Assembly (NCBI RefSeq): GCF_036010325.1
Contig: NZ_CP108549.1
Location: forward strand, 6,200,001 to 6,264,000
Source of the DNA: Streptomyces sp. NBC_01210
GTDB taxonomy: Bacteria; Actinomycetota; Actinomycetes; Streptomycetales; Streptomycetaceae
DNA length: 64,000 nt
Direction: 5' to 3'
Every line of letters starts with the position of its first letter. Positions within the stretch are counted from its first letter, which is position 1. Made by a program: the position numbers and the translations under genes. The notes under the pieces are model-generated. The model was not told the origin of the DNA. It searched no databases and saw only the letters and a program-made list of their open reading frames with translations. Positions 8,666 to 18,167 of the stretch are shown in pieces.

Positions 8666-8917
8666 GTGGATGTCATGAACACCTTCCTGAGCTACCTCTT
8701 CGTACTCGTCCTGTTCGGACTGATCACGCTTCCCGCCTTTGTCGGACACGCCAGGGAGCGCGCCATCGACCGTCAGCTGCACCGGGCCGGGCAGCTCGTC
8801 GAGGAAGGACCCCATCAGCTCGTCGAGCGGCAACTCGAGGTGCAGTCGCGGGTCACGCGGCGTCCGTTGGCGCGAGTGGGCTCGGTCGGTAGTCGGGCAG
8901 GGCTGCGACGCTGCTGA
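8666..8917 (+). CDS. Small single-span membrane protein, unknown function
   Basis: 83 residues from GTG 8666, with G-G-A-A-G-G-A upstream. One hydrophobic helix (residues about 5-28, S-Y-L-F-V-L-V-L-F-G-L-I-T-L-P-A) is followed by a basic/amphipathic tail. The last 65 nt overlap the convergent monooxygenase gene. It is transcribed divergently from the GlxA-type regulator. Function unknown. Confidence 0.55.
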   Translation: MDVMNTFLSYLFVLVLFGLITLPAFVGHARERAIDRQLHRAGQLVEEGPHQLVERQLEVQSRVTRRPLARVGSVGSRAGLRRC

Positions 8918-10052
8918 CCTTCTCTCCCAGTTTGAGCATGCCGTTCATGAGCAGGCGCCGGGACAATAGGCTGTTGCGCACGCGTATGCCGGTCCTGGTG
9001 CCGGGGGCGAGGAATTTTCCGGTGCGGTCGCCGCCCTTCTGGCAGCCCGTGACGTACCGCCGAAGTCTGCTCTCGTAGCGGGTGAAGGCCACCCGGTGGT
9101 CGCCCTTGGCCCGCGCGAGTTCGCCGGCCAGTACGTAGGCGGCGACCACCGCGGCCCCCGTTCCCATGCCGCCGATGGTGGCCCCGAACGCGGCGTCTCC
9201 GACGAGACCGATCCGGCCCGTGGACCAGGTGTCCACGTCCGCCCGGCTGATGGAGTCGAAGTACAGGTCCGGCGCCTGCTGCAGGGATTCGAGGAGTCGC
9301 GGCACTTCCCAGCCGAGGCCGGTGAAGGCCTTGGTGATCAGCGCCTTCTGCTGATCGAGGTCGTGACGGTCGTACGACACCTGAGGCGCGGCGAAGACGA
9401 AAAAGGCCCCTGCCTGCTCGGGGTCCCGGTGGTCGGCGCCGAAGGAGGCGAGTCGGCCCGGAGCGTTGTAGCAGACCGAGCCCTTCGCCAGGCCCGGGTA
9501 GTTGGAGAGCTGCCAGGTGGCCGCGTAGTAACCGAGGTGGCTCACATAGTCCTTCTCCGGACCGAAGGCGATGCGGCGGACGTTGGAGTGCAGCCCGTCC
9601 GCGCCGATCACCAGGTCGAACGTGCGTGAGGCTCCGTGCCGGAAGTCGACCTGTGCGCCGGACGAGTTCTCGGTGAGGTTGGTGATCGAGTCGCCGAAGA
9701 TGTACTCGGCCCGGGGGAGGCTGTGCTTGTGCAGCACCCGGGCCAGATCACCGCGCAGCACCTCTATGCCACCGCCAGCGAACTCGGCAGGCAGGTACAG
9801 CAGTTGCCGACCGTCGTCGTCGACGAAGCGCATCGGGCTGCCTCCGGTCTGGATCCGGCGCAGATCGTTCAGTACACCCATCCGCTCCAGCACGGTCAGG
9901 TGCGTCTCGCCGCGGAAGTCGACGGCCTGGCCGCCGTCGCGCAGGGCCGGGGCCAACTCGACGACTGTGGGCCTGAAGCCGTGGCGCCCCAGCCAGTAGG
10001 CCAACGCCGGACCGGCGATGCTCGCGCCGGAGATGAGGACGTTCTGGATCAT
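8853..10052 (-). CDS. FAD-dependent monooxygenase (PHBH/TetX-like fold)
   Basis: 399 residues. An N-terminal dinucleotide-binding fold (V-L-I-S-G-A-S-I-A-G-P-A-L-A-Y-W-L), the G-A-D-G-L-H-S segment and the C-terminal FAD motif L-V-G-D-A-A-F place it among class A flavoprotein monooxygenases, which hydroxylate small aromatics or antibiotics using NAD(P)H and O2. I chose ATG 10052 because G-G-G-G-G-G-A precedes it at normal spacing; ATG 10064 is possible. A divergent TetR gene follows immediately, so the enzyme is probably repressed by it and induced by its substrate or a related drug. Confidence 0.85.
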   Translation of the reverse strand: MIQNVLISGASIAGPALAYWLGRHGFRPTVVELAPALRDGGQAVDFRGETHLTVLERMGVLNDLRRIQTGGSPMRFVDDDGRQLLYLPAEFAGGGIEVLRGDLARVLHKHSLPRAEYIFGDSITNLTENSSGAQVDFRHGASRTFDLVIGADGLHSNVRRIAFGPEKDYVSHLGYYAATWQLSNYPGLAKGSVCYNAPGRLASFGADHRDPEQAGAFFVFAAPQVSYDRHDLDQQKALITKAFTGLGWEVPRLLESLQQAPDLYFDSISRADVDTWSTGRIGLVGDAAFGATIGGMGTGAAVVAAYVLAGELARAKGDHRVAFTRYESRLRRYVTGCQKGGDRTGKFLAPGTRTGIRVRNSLLSRRLLMNGMLKLGEKVSSVAALPDYRPSPLAPTDAA

Positions 10053-10093
10053 GGATCCCCCCATTGAAACTGTATCCGGTGGACACTGTAGTC

Positions 10094-10114
10094 ACTGTGT
10101 ACGATAGACACAGT
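10094..10114. promoter_or_regulatory. Candidate TetR operator in the divergent promoter region
   Basis: Perfect 7-bp arms ACTGTGT and ACACAGT flank a 7-nt centre that contains a -10-like TACGAT. It lies between the monooxygenase and TetR starts, a typical place for a shared operator. Confidence 0.55.
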
Positions 10115-10128
10115 TCGGTGGACCCGGC

Positions 10129-10177
10129 AAGGCTGGGCAGATCCACAAGGCTGGGCAGGTCCACAAGGCTCGACAGG
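10129..10177. repeat. 18-bp direct repeats in the tetR leader
   Basis: Two copies of A-A-G-G-C-T-G-G-G-C-A-G-(A/G)-T-C-C-A-C at 10129-10146 and 10147-10164, and a partial third from 10165 that runs into the GACAGGAGG ribosome site of the tetR gene. Confidence 0.75.
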
Positions 10178-10190
10178 AGGGGCGACACGC

Positions 10191-10907
10191 ATGGGTGACA
10201 AGCACGTCGAGACGATGCGGCTGCTGTGGGGACCCCACCCCAGGCCCGCGCGAGGCCCCAAACCGACACTTGACCTGGACCGCATCGCGCGGGCCGGGAT
10301 CGAGGTCGCCGACTCCGAGGGCTTGGGCGCTGTGTCCATGCAACGGGTCGCCGCGCTGCTGGACGTCACCAAGATGGCGCTGTATCGGTATGTGCCGGGC
10401 AAGGCCGAGTTGGTCGCGTTGATGGTGGACGCCGGGCTCGGCCCGTACCCGACCGGGGCTGAGCGGCATGACGGCTGGCGGGACCGGCTCGAGGACTGGG
10501 CTCGTCGACTGATCGCTGTCTTTCGCCGGCACCCATGGGCGCTGGATGCCACCGTCGGGCCGCGGGTCATGGGTCCCGCGGAGCTGTCCTGGATGGAGCG
10601 GGCTATCTCGGCGCTGGACGATACGGGCCTCAGCGGCGCCGAGCGGATGGATGCCGCGGTCCTGTTGGCCGGACACGTACGCGCCATCGTCCAGCAGACC
10701 CGCGCGGCAGGTCCGGCAGGCAACCCCGAAGCCCAGCTGGGCGCCATCCTCGGAGAGCTGATGCAGGCACACGGTGAGCGCTTCCCCGCCCTCACCGCTG
10801 CGCTCGCCTCGGCGGCTCGGCCCGGCGAGGGTGACCAGGCATGGGAGTTCGGCCTGCAGCGCATCCTGGACGGATTGGCCGTACTCATTGACCAGCGCGC
10901 CCGCTGA
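10191..10907 (+). CDS. TetR-family transcriptional regulator (TetR_C type)
   Basis: 238 residues. The N-terminal HTH is clear (I-A-R-A-G-I-E-V-A-D-S-E-G-L-G-A, then M-Q-R-V-A-A-L-L-D-V-T-K-M-A-L-Y-R-Y-V). The C-terminal ligand domain resembles the tetracycline-repressor class. It is divergent to the FAD monooxygenase with the 7-bp-arm palindrome between them, so it probably represses both. A strong ribosome site (ACAGGAGG) supports ATG 10191. Confidence 0.85.
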   Translation: MGDKHVETMRLLWGPHPRPARGPKPTLDLDRIARAGIEVADSEGLGAVSMQRVAALLDVTKMALYRYVPGKAELVALMVDAGLGPYPTGAERHDGWRDRLEDWARRLIAVFRRHPWALDATVGPRVMGPAELSWMERAISALDDTGLSGAERMDAAVLLAGHVRAIVQQTRAAGPAGNPEAQLGAILGELMQAHGERFPALTAALASAARPGEGDQAWEFGLQRILDGLAVLIDQRAR

Positions 10908-10954
10908 TTGTCAGCTCGGTTTCGACGCCGGTGCGCATCGCGTGCGAAAACTGA

Positions 10955-10995
10955 AACGGCCGGGCGGATGCGCAGAAGGCATCCGCCCGGCCGTT
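10955..10995. terminator. Hairpin terminator between convergent tetR and nrdB
   Basis: 17-bp perfect arms at 10955-10971 and 10979-10995 with a 7-nt loop. It can end transcripts from both sides. Confidence 0.85.
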
Positions 10996-11053
10996 CAGCC
11001 CCCGTCCCCCGTATTCACATGGTCTGGAACGGTCCTCAAAGGTCTCGAAGGGT

Positions 11054-12073
11054 CTAGAAGTCGTCGTCGAAGCCGACCGAGCCCTCGACCGCCACCTGGT
11101 AGGCGGAAGGACGGCGTTCGAAGAAGTTGGTCAGCTCCTGGACGCCCTGCAGCTCCATGAAGGAGAACGGATTCTCCGAGCCGTACACCGGAGCGAAGCC
11201 CAGCCGCGTCAGCCGCTGGTCGGCGACGCACTGGAGGTACTCGCGCATCGACTCGGTGTTCATACCGGGCAGACCGTCGCCGCACAGATCGCGGCCGAAC
11301 TGCAGCTCTGCCTCGACGGCCTCCTTCAGCATGTCGGTGACCTGCTGCTGGAGCGCATCGTCGAAGAGCTCGGGCTCCTCCTTGCGGACGGTGTCCACGA
11401 CCTCGAAGGCGAAGTTCATGTGCATCGTCTCGTCCCGGAACACCCAGTTGGTGCCGGTGGCCAGACCGTGCAGCAGACCGCGGGAGCGGAACCAGTAGAC
11501 GTACGCGAACGCGCCGTAGAAGAACAGGCCCTCGATGCACGCCGCGAAGCAGATCAGGTTCAGCAGGAAGCGACGGCGGTCGGCCTTCGACTCCAGCCGG
11601 TCGATCTTCTCGACCGAGTCCATCCACTTGAAGCAGAACTGGGCCTTCTCGCGGATGGAGGGGATCTCCTCGACCGCGTCGAAGGCGGCCGCGCGGTCGT
11701 CCGGGTCCGGCAGATAGGTGTCGAGCAGCGTCAGATAGAACTGGACGTGCACCGCCTCCTCGAAGAGCTGACGGCTCAGATAGAGCCGCGCCTCCGGGGA
11801 GTTGATGTGCTTGTAGAGCGTCAGCACCAGGTTGTTGGAGACGATCGAGTCACCCGTCGCGAAGAACGCGACCAGCCGGCCGATCATGTGCTGCTCACCG
11901 GCGGAGAGCTTGGCGAGGTCGGCCACGTCGGAGTGGAGATCGACCTCCTCCACGGTCCAGGTGTTCTTGATCGCGTCGCGGTAGCGCTCGTAGAAGTCCG
12001 GGTAGCGCATCGGACGCAGGGTCAGTTCGAAGCCCGGGTCCAGCAGGTTCTTCTCGGTGTTCGGGGTGGTCAT
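11054..12073 (-). CDS. nrdB: Ribonucleoside-diphosphate reductase class I, small (radical) subunit
   Basis: 339 residues. The product houses the diiron-tyrosyl radical used by NrdA for dNTP synthesis. Iron ligands and radical site are recognisable: Asp in F-F-A-T-G-D-S-I-V-S, E-x-x-H followed by Tyr at +4 in E-E-A-V-H-V-Q-F-Y, Glu in A-C-I-E-G-L-F-F, and E-x-x-H in D-E-T-M-H-M-N-F. The acidic C-terminal tail (F-D-D-D-F) is the kind that docks into NrdA. The ATG at 12073 shares its A with the nrdA stop (TAATG), which implies translational coupling. Confidence 0.95.
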   Translation of the reverse strand: MTTPNTEKNLLDPGFELTLRPMRYPDFYERYRDAIKNTWTVEEVDLHSDVADLAKLSAGEQHMIGRLVAFFATGDSIVSNNLVLTLYKHINSPEARLYLSRQLFEEAVHVQFYLTLLDTYLPDPDDRAAAFDAVEEIPSIREKAQFCFKWMDSVEKIDRLESKADRRRFLLNLICFAACIEGLFFYGAFAYVYWFRSRGLLHGLATGTNWVFRDETMHMNFAFEVVDTVRKEEPELFDDALQQQVTDMLKEAVEAELQFGRDLCGDGLPGMNTESMREYLQCVADQRLTRLGFAPVYGSENPFSFMELQGVQELTNFFERRPSAYQVAVEGSVGFDDDF

Positions 12074-14454
12074 TACTGGCAGGCCTCGCAGGACTCGGGG
12101 TTTTCGAGGGAGCAGGCGATCGCGTCCGCGTCGGGGGCCGACGACTGCTGTACGGGGATGGAGGCGGCGGTCGCCGCAGCGCCGGAGCCGGCCGCACGGG
12201 CAATCCGCGTCGCCGGCCGGGAGCGCAGGTAGTACGTCGTCTTCAGCCCCTGCTTCCAGGCGTACGCGTACATCGAGCTGAGCTTCCCGATCGTCGGCGT
12301 CTCCAGGAAGAGGTTCAGCGACTGGCTCTGGTCCAGGAACGGCGTACGGGCCGCCGCCATGTCGATCAGGCCGCGCTGCGGGATCTCCCACGCCGTGCGG
12401 TACAGCGCGCGGACGTCGGCCGGGATCCAGCTGAAGCCCTGCACCGAGCCGCTGGACTCGCGCAGCGCCTCACGGGTCTGCGCGTCCCAGACGCCGAGCT
12501 TCTTCAGCTCCGCCACCAGGTAGCCGTTGACCTGGAGGAACTCACCGCTGAGTGTCTCGCGCTTGAAGAGATTGGAGACCTGCGGCTCGATGCACTCGTA
12601 GACACCTGCGATCGAGGCGATGGTCGCGGTCGGCGCGATGGCGAGCAGCAGGGAGTTGCGCATGCCACTCGAGGCGACCCGGGCGCGCAGCGCGTCCCAG
12701 CGCTCCGGCCAGTTCAGTTCGACGTTGTAGTGGTCGGGGTGCAGCACGCCACGGGCCGCGCGCGTCCGGGACCAGGCGGGCAGCGGGCCGTTGCGCTCGG
12801 CGAGGTCGCAGGACGCCTCGTACGCCGCGAGCATGATCCGCTCGGCGATCTTCGTGGAGAGCGCCTTCGCCTCGGCCGAGTCGAAGGGCAGGCGGAGCTT
12901 GAAGAAGACGTCCTGGAGGCCCATCGCGCCCAGGCCCACCGGCCGCCACTTGGCGTTGGAGCGGCCGGCCTGCTCGGTCGGGTAGAAGTTGATGTCGACA
13001 ACACGGTCGAGGAAGGTGACGGCGGTACGGACGGTCTCGTCGAGCTGCTCCCAGTCGATTCCGCCCTCGGCGACGAACGCACCCAGGTTGACCGAGCCGA
13101 GGTTGCAGACGGCCGTCTCACCGTCGTCCGTCACCTCGAGGATCTCGGTGCAGAGGTTCGAGGAGTGGACCGTGTGGCCCGGCTCCGCCGTCTGGTTGGC
13201 GGTGCGGTTGGAGGCGTCCTTGAAGGTCATCCAGCCCTGGCCGGTCTGGGCGAGCGTCCGCATCATCCGGCCGTAAAGGTCACGGGCCGGCATGGACTTC
13301 TGCGCGAGACCGGCGGCCTCGGCCTTGCGGTACGCCGCGTCGAACTCGTCGCCCCACAGATCGACCAGCTCCGGCACATCCGCGGGCGAGAACAGCGACC
13401 ATTCGGCGTCCGCCTCGACGCGGCGCATGAACTCGTCGGGGATCCAGTGCGCGAGGTTCAGATTGTGCGTACGCCGGGCGTCCTCACCGGTGTTGTCGCG
13501 CAGCTCCAGGAACTCCTCGATGTCGGAGTGCCAGGTCTCCAGGTAGACGGCGGCGGCGCCCTTGCGCCTGCCGCCCTGGTTCACCGCGGCGACCGAGGCG
13601 TCGAGGGTCTTGAGGAACGGGACGATGCCGTTGGAGTGGCCGTTGGTGCCCCGGATCAGCGAACCGCGGGAGCGGATACGGGAGTAGGAGAGGCCGATGC
13701 CGCCCGCGTGCTTCGAAAGGCGGGCCACCTGGTGGTAGCGGTCGTAGATCGAGTCGAGCTCGTCCAGCGGCGAGTCCAGCAGATAGCAGGACGACATCTG
13801 CGGGTGGCGGGTGCCGGAGTTGAAGAGCGTGGGCGAAGAAGGGAGGTAGTCGAGGCGGCTCATCAGGCCGTACAGCGCGGCGACCTCGTCCAGGGCACGG
13901 ACCGAAGCGTCCTCGGCGAGGCCGCAGGCGACGCGCAGCATGAAGTGCTGCGGGGTCTCGATGACCTGACGGGTGATCGGGTGCCGGAGCAGATAGCGGC
14001 TGTAGAGGGTGCGCAGACCGAAGTAGCCGAAGCGGTCGTCGGCGCTCTGGTCGACGAGGGCGTCCAGCCGCGCGGCGTGCAGCGTCACGAACTCTGCCGT
14101 ACGGTCCGCGATCAGGCCCTCGCGGTGCCCGACCGCGACGGATGCGGAGAAGGCCACCGCGCCCTGTCCGGCTGCCTCGTCCGCGATATGACGGGTCAGC
14201 AGGCGGGCGGCGAGCCGCGAGTAGGCAGGGTCCTCGGAGATCAGCCCCGCGGCCGCGTCGGTGGCGAGGCTCCGCAGCTCGGCCGCGTCCGACCCGGCGT
14301 GCCGGCCGCGCAGTGCGGCGGCGGCGACACGTCCGGGGTCGGTGTCGGGCAGATCGGCGGTGAGGTCCGTCAGGGTCCGCAGCAGTGCGGTCCCGGGGCC
14401 GTCGGCCACCTGCTCGGAGATGCCTGAAGCCGGATCGGCTGGCGCGATGGTCAC
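12073..14454 (-). CDS. nrdA: Ribonucleoside-diphosphate reductase class I, large (catalytic) subunit
   Basis: 793 residues from a GTG at 14454 with GAGGGAG upstream. Catalytic cysteines are in S-S-C-Y-L-L (about 219), N-L-C-T-E-I (about 434, thiyl radical, with Asn and Glu) and A-V-C-N-L-G (about 448). The Tyr pair of the radical path is in T-T-Y-Y-L-R, and the C-terminal redox pair is E-S-C-E-A-C. I do not see an obvious ATP-cone V-x-K-R-x-G motif at the N-terminus. It is the first gene of nrdAB, behind a cobalamin riboswitch, so high B12 should shut it off in favour of a B12-dependent class II enzyme encoded elsewhere (established for S. coelicolor nrdABS). Confidence 0.95.
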   Translation of the reverse strand: MTIAPADPASGISEQVADGPGTALLRTLTDLTADLPDTDPGRVAAAALRGRHAGSDAAELRSLATDAAAGLISEDPAYSRLAARLLTRHIADEAAGQGAVAFSASVAVGHREGLIADRTAEFVTLHAARLDALVDQSADDRFGYFGLRTLYSRYLLRHPITRQVIETPQHFMLRVACGLAEDASVRALDEVAALYGLMSRLDYLPSSPTLFNSGTRHPQMSSCYLLDSPLDELDSIYDRYHQVARLSKHAGGIGLSYSRIRSRGSLIRGTNGHSNGIVPFLKTLDASVAAVNQGGRRKGAAAVYLETWHSDIEEFLELRDNTGEDARRTHNLNLAHWIPDEFMRRVEADAEWSLFSPADVPELVDLWGDEFDAAYRKAEAAGLAQKSMPARDLYGRMMRTLAQTGQGWMTFKDASNRTANQTAEPGHTVHSSNLCTEILEVTDDGETAVCNLGSVNLGAFVAEGGIDWEQLDETVRTAVTFLDRVVDINFYPTEQAGRSNAKWRPVGLGAMGLQDVFFKLRLPFDSAEAKALSTKIAERIMLAAYEASCDLAERNGPLPAWSRTRAARGVLHPDHYNVELNWPERWDALRARVASSGMRNSLLLAIAPTATIASIAGVYECIEPQVSNLFKRETLSGEFLQVNGYLVAELKKLGVWDAQTREALRESSGSVQGFSWIPADVRALYRTAWEIPQRGLIDMAAARTPFLDQSQSLNLFLETPTIGKLSSMYAYAWKQGLKTTYYLRSRPATRIARAAGSGAAATAASIPVQQSSAPDADAIACSLENPESCEACQ

Positions 14455-14579
14455 GTGGTGCTCTCCCTCGCTCGGCTCTGGGCCGGCGGGGGAGGGGAGG
14501 CCGGTACGGGCGTACGTACCCGTCGAAGGGCAGCACACCGCACGGCGTCCACCGGCCCAACCGCGAGGCCCGGACGTCT

Positions 14580-14725
14580 CGGCACCCGGTTCGGTCGAGC
14601 CGGGTGCACCGTCGGCAGGTCCTCGGACTGGCGGGGTACGACAAAGCGCACCGCATCACACCGTTGCGGGACAGTTCCGGATTCGCACCGGATTCCCCTG
14701 CGTCGACAGCGACCATGAGCATACA
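14580..14725 (-). promoter_or_regulatory. Cobalamin (adenosylcobalamin) riboswitch of nrdAB
   Basis: Read on the minus strand, positions 14700 down to about 14660 contain the conserved core GGGAAnCCGGUGnGAA, then CUGnCCCGCAAC. The B12 box GCCAGUCCGAGGACCUGCC follows at 14632-14613. The element ends about 125 nt before the nrdA GTG. This matches the riboswitch reported for Streptomyces nrdABS. Outer boundaries are approximate. Confidence 0.9.
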
Positions 14726-14765
14726 TGTGGGGGCCGCTTGATGCGGCACCCCCCACATGTTGTGT
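14718..14765 (-). promoter_or_regulatory. Pair of candidate NrdR boxes in the nrdAB promoter region
   Basis: Two 16-bp boxes of form CCCCCACATGT(A/T)(T/G) occur at 14718-14733 (minus sense) and 14750-14765 (plus sense). Their ACATGT cores are 32 bp apart, about three helical turns, as expected for NrdR, the dATP-sensing repressor of nrd genes. They lie immediately upstream of the riboswitch, where the promoter must be. The whole also forms an inverted repeat. Confidence 0.6.
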
Positions 14766-14903
14766 CATGGCGCACTGCGGCTCCAACGCGTAAGGGAGCA
14801 AGGTGATCCCGGGGACGGTCTGGATCTCAGCCCCGGACCCCGCGCCTCAATCGCCGTTGTGGCTTGATGTGCGGGGCTTGATTTGCTGCCCGCCCAACAG
14901 CCA

Positions 14904-14941
14904 AGGGCCGTCGCGCCCCTCCCGGGAAACGCAACGGCCCT
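14904..14941 (-). terminator. Probable terminator of the symporter gene
   Basis: Arms AGGGCCGT (14904-14911) and ACGGCCCT (14934-14941) extend by four more bases with one mismatch. It is located just after the symporter stop codon, between it and the nrd promoter region. Confidence 0.6.
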
Positions 14942-14957
14942 CACGCCGGCCCGACTG

Positions 14958-16583
14958 TCAGTGACTCACCCCTGCCGTCGCCGGCGGCAGTTCCACCTGG
15001 ACGCCCGCGTCGCCCGCGTCCGCCGTGTAGTCCGACGGACTGGTCTCGTCGACGCCCTCCGGGGCCTTGAGCGCCCGCATGGCGAACGTCAGGACCACCG
15101 TCACCACCACGTTCAGGATGAACGCCGTGAGGCCGATGTAGCCGATCTCGCCGAGGCCGGGGATCTCCGCCGACGAGCCGCCGAAGTGCTTCTGTGTCGG
15201 GCTCGCGACTCCGTACGCCGCCGACGTGCCGTAGATCATGCCGACCGCCCAGCCCGCCAGCAGCGCCCAGCGGTGGAACCAGCGCGTGAACAGGCCGCCG
15301 ACCAGAGCCGGGAAGGTCTGGAGGATCCAGATGCCGCCAAGGAGCTGGAAGTTGATCGCCACTGTCTTGTCCATCGTCAGAACGAAGACCAGCGCGCCCA
15401 CCTTCACCAGCAGCGAGACCAGCTTGGAGACCTTCGTCTCCTGCGCGGGCGTCGCGTCCGGCTTGATGAAGTCCTTGTAGATGTTCCGGGTGAACAGATT
15501 CGCCGCCGCGATCGACATGATCGCCGCCGGTACCAGCGCGCCGATGCCGATCGCCGCGAACGCCACACCCGCGAACCAGTCCGGGAACATCGTCTCGAAC
15601 AGCTGAGGGATCGCCAGCTGACCGTTCTGCACCTTGATGCCGGCCGCGATCGCCATGAACCCGAGCAGCGCCAGCAGACCCAGCATCAGCGAGTACAGCG
15701 GCAGAATCGTGGTGTTGCGGCGGATCACATCACGGCTGCGCGAGGACAGCGTCGCCGTGATCGAGTGCGGATACATGAAGAGGGCGAGCGCCGAGCCCAG
15801 CGCCAGCGTCGCGTAACCCCACTGGCCCGCCTCGCCCGGCGCCAGCGCGCCCCGTGGCTTCTCCGTCGCCGGGTTGATCTGCGAGAGCGCGTCGCCCGCC
15901 TTCGCGAAGATGTCGTCGAAGCCGCCGAGCTTGATCGGGATGTAGATGATCGCCACCGCGATGACGATGTAGATCAGCGCATCCTTGACGAAGGCGATCA
16001 GCGCCGGCGCCCGCAGACCGGACGAGTAGGTGTACGCCGCCAGCACACCGAAGGCGATCAGCAGCGGCAGGTCCTTGACGAACCAGTTGGTCGTCTCGCC
16101 ACCGCCGACGCCCATCACATCGAGTACCGCCTGGATGCCGACGAGTTGGAGCGCGATGTAGGGCATCGTCGCCAGGATGCCGGTGACGGCGACCGCCAGC
16201 GAGAGCCCCTTCGAGCCCCAGCGCCCGCGTACGAAGTCCGAGGTGGTGACGTATCCGTGCTTGTGCGACACCGACCACAGCCGCGGCAGGAAGGTGAAGA
16301 TCAGTGGGTAGACGAGGATCGTGTACGGCACGGCGAAGAAGCCCGCCGCGCCCGCCGCGTAGATCGCCGCCGGGACGGCGACGAAGGTGTACGCCGTGTA
16401 CAGGTCGCCGCCGAGCAGGAACCAGGTGACCCAGGTGCCGAACGAACGGCCGCCCAGGCCCCATTCGTCGAGGCTCTCGCTCTCGGCCTTGCGCCAACGC
16501 GCGGCCAGGAAGCCCATGACCGTGACGGCCAGGAAGAAGAAGATGAAGACGCCGAGTGCGACGCCGTTCACGCCGTCCTTCAC
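14958..16583 (-). CDS. Sodium:solute symporter, monocarboxylate/acetate-permease (MctP/MctC) type
   Basis: 541 residues with about 13 hydrophobic segments, in the SSS family. Recognisable features are the G-R-S-F-G-T-W segment after TM1, the substrate/sodium region R-A-P-A-L-I-A-F-V-K-D (TM6-7), and A-A-I-M-S-I-A-A-A-N-L-F-T-R-N-I-Y-K-D in the TM9 area typical of this family. The substrate is probably a short monocarboxylate; specificity is not visible. The GTG start at 16583 overlaps the stop of the upstream DUF3311 gene by 4 nt, so the two are translationally coupled. Confidence 0.85.
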   Translation of the reverse strand: MKDGVNGVALGVFIFFFLAVTVMGFLAARWRKAESESLDEWGLGGRSFGTWVTWFLLGGDLYTAYTFVAVPAAIYAAGAAGFFAVPYTILVYPLIFTFLPRLWSVSHKHGYVTTSDFVRGRWGSKGLSLAVAVTGILATMPYIALQLVGIQAVLDVMGVGGGETTNWFVKDLPLLIAFGVLAAYTYSSGLRAPALIAFVKDALIYIVIAVAIIYIPIKLGGFDDIFAKAGDALSQINPATEKPRGALAPGEAGQWGYATLALGSALALFMYPHSITATLSSRSRDVIRRNTTILPLYSLMLGLLALLGFMAIAAGIKVQNGQLAIPQLFETMFPDWFAGVAFAAIGIGALVPAAIMSIAAANLFTRNIYKDFIKPDATPAQETKVSKLVSLLVKVGALVFVLTMDKTVAINFQLLGGIWILQTFPALVGGLFTRWFHRWALLAGWAVGMIYGTSAAYGVASPTQKHFGGSSAEIPGLGEIGYIGLTAFILNVVVTVVLTFAMRALKAPEGVDETSPSDYTADAGDAGVQVELPPATAGVSH

Positions 16584-16870
16584 TTCGACGCACCTCCCTT
16601 GCGGGCGCGCTGGTCACGCTGCCACAGCTGGTAAGCGATCATGGTGAGTGCGGTCGAGATGACCACCCAGAGCATCTGGTACCAGTAGAAGAACGGGATC
16701 CCGATGAAGGCCGGTTCGGTCTTCGCATACGAACTGACCCAGAGCATTGCCACAAACGGCGCGAAGAGGCAGAGGGCGACGATCGCGCGCACCGGCGTGA
16801 TGACCGGTGGTTTCGCTTCAGGAACTTCAGGCACTTCCGGCGCTTCTGGCGCCTCAGGCTCTGCTGACAT
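16580..16870 (-). CDS. DUF3311 small membrane protein, partner of the symporter
   Basis: 96 residues: a Glu/Pro-rich N-terminal tail (E-A-P-E-V-P-E-V-P-E), then two hydrophobic helices (about 28-45 and 58-80) and a basic C-terminus. DUF3311 proteins regularly precede SSS symporters with which they are thought to act as accessory subunits. The overlap with the symporter start supports an obligate pair. Confidence 0.85.
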   Translation of the reverse strand: MSAEPEAPEAPEVPEVPEAKPPVITPVRAIVALCLFAPFVAMLWVSSYAKTEPAFIGIPFFYWYQMLWVVISTALTMIAYQLWQRDQRARKGGASK

Positions 16871-17116
16871 ACGGCGACTCCGTCCCCTCGCTGATCACCT
16901 GTACCTGTAATGCGCAGGAAATGTAGGCGAGGCTTTCGAACCGAGTCACCCCCCGTCCGCATATCGGTACGGCAACGACTTCGCGTCGCGCCCGGGCACG
17001 GTGGCCGCAAACATGACATAGCGCCGCAACGGCAGTTGCGGCGCTGTGCCGATGAACCTCGGCGGGGCAGGGTGTGCGGGTCGGACCGCGGTTCAGGGAC
17101 CGGGTCAGGGTGCGGT

Positions 17117-17980
<864 letters not shown>

Positions 17981-18037
17981 TCAGGTGTCGGTCCGATAAC
18001 GGAGGTGACAGCCCTTCTTATACACCCTTGACACCCC

Positions 18038-18053
18038 TAAAGGTCTAGGCCAA
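18038..18053 (+). promoter_or_regulatory. Weaker candidate DasR site (dre) upstream of dasA
   Basis: Core G-G-T-C-T-A-G-G-C-C. Aligned one base further on, it matches the DasR consensus at about 11 of 16 positions. It lies close to a TTGACA at 18028-18033 that could be the -35 of dasA. Confidence 0.5.
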
Positions 18054-18063
18054 GCTCCCGAGT

Positions 18064-18079
18064 ACTGGTCTAAACCATT
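18064..18079 (+). promoter_or_regulatory. DasR responsive element (dre) of dasA
   Basis: ACTGGTCTAAACCATT, nearly the published consensus A(C/G)TGGTCTAGACCA(C/G)T. It is positioned about 90 nt upstream of the dasA start, in the dasR-dasA divergent region. Confidence 0.9.
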
Positions 18080-18167
18080 AAAGACCAGGTCCCAGCCCCA
18101 CGAGCAGTACTCGTCGTATGTCTTCGCGGTGGGCAGGGGGGTTGCAGGCATCCCTGAGGAGGGTGGC

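Noticed and set aside
14723..14760. Inverted repeat read as a terminator
   Set aside because: It lies upstream of the riboswitch, where the promoter must be; two NrdR-like boxes explain the symmetry better.
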